DNA from: Candidatus Villigracilis saccharophilus
Lineage (GTDB): Bacteria; Chloroflexota; Anaerolineae; Anaerolineales; Villigracilaceae
Direction: 5' to 3'
DNA length: 64,000 nucleotides
Assembly (NCBI GenBank): GCA_016709305.1
Contig: JADJNA010000062.1
Span: forward strand, 211,814 to 275,813
Shown: in pieces, positions 63,368-64,000 of the stretch
How positions within the stretch are numbered: the first letter of the stretch is position 1
Layout of the letters: each line of letters starts with the position of its first letter
Notes under the pieces: model-generated
What the model saw: only the letters and a program-made list of their open reading frames with translations
What the model was told of the DNA's origin: nothing
Database searches by the model: none
Position numbers and translations under genes: made by a program

Positions 63368-64000
63368 GGGATTCTTCCTTTGAATTAGCCCAAGAAGATA
63401 TACGCCTCATTGGGCGGGAGGACAAGGTTAGAAAATGGCAACTCGAAAACGGGTCCCATGTAACTGTTGGTTGGTCATTCGAAAAAGAATTATCTTCACG
63501 CTCAATTTTCTCGCCCCGTGCCGTGTTCTGTCATTATTTTCATCTGACGGTTTCCCAGATACCAATCAGATCTGCAAACCAGCCGCAGAACTTTGTAACT
63601 TTTCATCGCTCATCACTGTTTGCAATTCGTCAATGCTGAAATATCCAATTTCGCTTCTATTTCTACGGGGTCAAATTTCACCTTTTCAGGCTCAGCAATT
63701 CCTTCATACAATCAGCTGATCTCATCAGAATCAATCCGTAGATCATTCTAAAAAAGTAACAAGCGGTTCTTGATCTCAATGATAGCATGCGCCCATCTCT
63801 TCCTTCATACCACGCATCCTTACCGCATCAAATAATTTTCCCCAACTTTGACGTGCTCCGAACTGGCACAAATCCAGAGCCGAGGGGAGGCGGCACGGTC
63901 AACTTCTTTTTGGATGAGCATTTTTCCATCCGTGTAAATAGAAATACGTGCACTCCGCGTGCTGTAATCCAAGCTGATGGACGGTTGAACGCATTTCCTG
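63368..64000 (-). other. Unresolved coding-like sequence at the window end
   Basis: No long frame. Minus-strand fragments such as SARISIYTDGKMLIQKEV (about 63820-64000) and KFDPVEIEAKLDISALTN (about 63640-63690) look like protein remnants upstream of the bactofilin-like gene, again broken by frame changes. I cannot identify a family. Confidence 0.4.

Overview
The window looks like part of a genome of an anaerobic or facultative filamentous bacterium of the Chloroflexota, most likely class Anaerolineae, probably a metagenome-derived contig. This is inferred from the gene families (Hdr/Mvh-type hydrogenase, very large PAS/GAF sensors, clusters of SPFH and TPR proteins, TIGR03960/TIGR03936-type radical SAM pair, Rex, PrsW) and not from a marker phylogeny. 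Sequence quality is uneven. Several genes are interrupted by single-base indels, often at short C, A or T runs, and the last 5 kb is heavily frame-broken. Most of these look like assembly or sequencing errors rather than real pseudogenes.

Layout. (1) 2-5361, plus strand: 3' end of hdrA, then mvhD-mvhG-small ORF-mvhA, a hydrogenase maturation protease and a LysR-type regulator with a premature TGA. (2) 5368-14244, minus: small membrane protein, GPH-type sugar symporter, a giant membrane/PAS/GAF/HD-GYP sensor (c-di-GMP hydrolysis) and a PAS-GGDEF diguanylate cyclase just upstream of it. (3) 14304-38820, minus except one small gene: an accessory signalling island. One pair of SPFH/band-7-like membrane proteins (with psuG and an AHSA1-like gene) lies at its distal edge and a second pair at its start. 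Between them are five TPR proteins, a P-loop ATPase translationally coupled to the largest TPR protein, an MraZ paralogue, two NarL-type response regulators, a HisKA_3 histidine kinase, an Mrr-like nuclease, a transposase-derived protein without its HUH motif, and a LexA-like S24 protein without a DNA-binding domain. A class I cyclic-di-GMP (GEMM) riboswitch at 33836-33920 (minus) heads the operon that runs from the transposase-like gene through the nuclease and the kinase to its response regulator, and a terminator follows at 28.9 kb. The c-di-GMP enzymes in region 2 are therefore a plausible source of the signal read in region 3. (4) 38882-44974, plus: PHP phosphoesterase, cold-shock protein with a clear promoter and terminator, then an electron-transfer cluster (2x[4Fe-4S] protein, FAD pyridine-nucleotide oxidoreductase, cytochrome b-like membrane protein, 15-heme and split 9+9-heme c-type cytochromes). 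(5) 45050-56856: ATP-grasp D-Ala-D-Ala ligase-like protein; atpAGDC (with no atpBEFH next to it) followed directly by an MreB-like gene; then MFS transporter, methyltransferase, Rex and SH3/lipoprotein genes on the minus strand. (6) 56904-64000: tRNA-Arg(CCG), PrsW protease, the TIGR03936 / DinB-like / TIGR03960 operon, and a poorly resolved contig end with a lipoprotein and a bactofilin-like membrane protein.

The most unusual unit is the 15.6-38.8 kb island: a c-di-GMP riboswitch-controlled nuclease/two-component operon beside an ATPase-TPR operon, bracketed by SPFH membrane-scaffold pairs. A second novelty is a set of sequence-unrelated inverted-repeat spacers between genes of the hydrogenase and ATP synthase operons.
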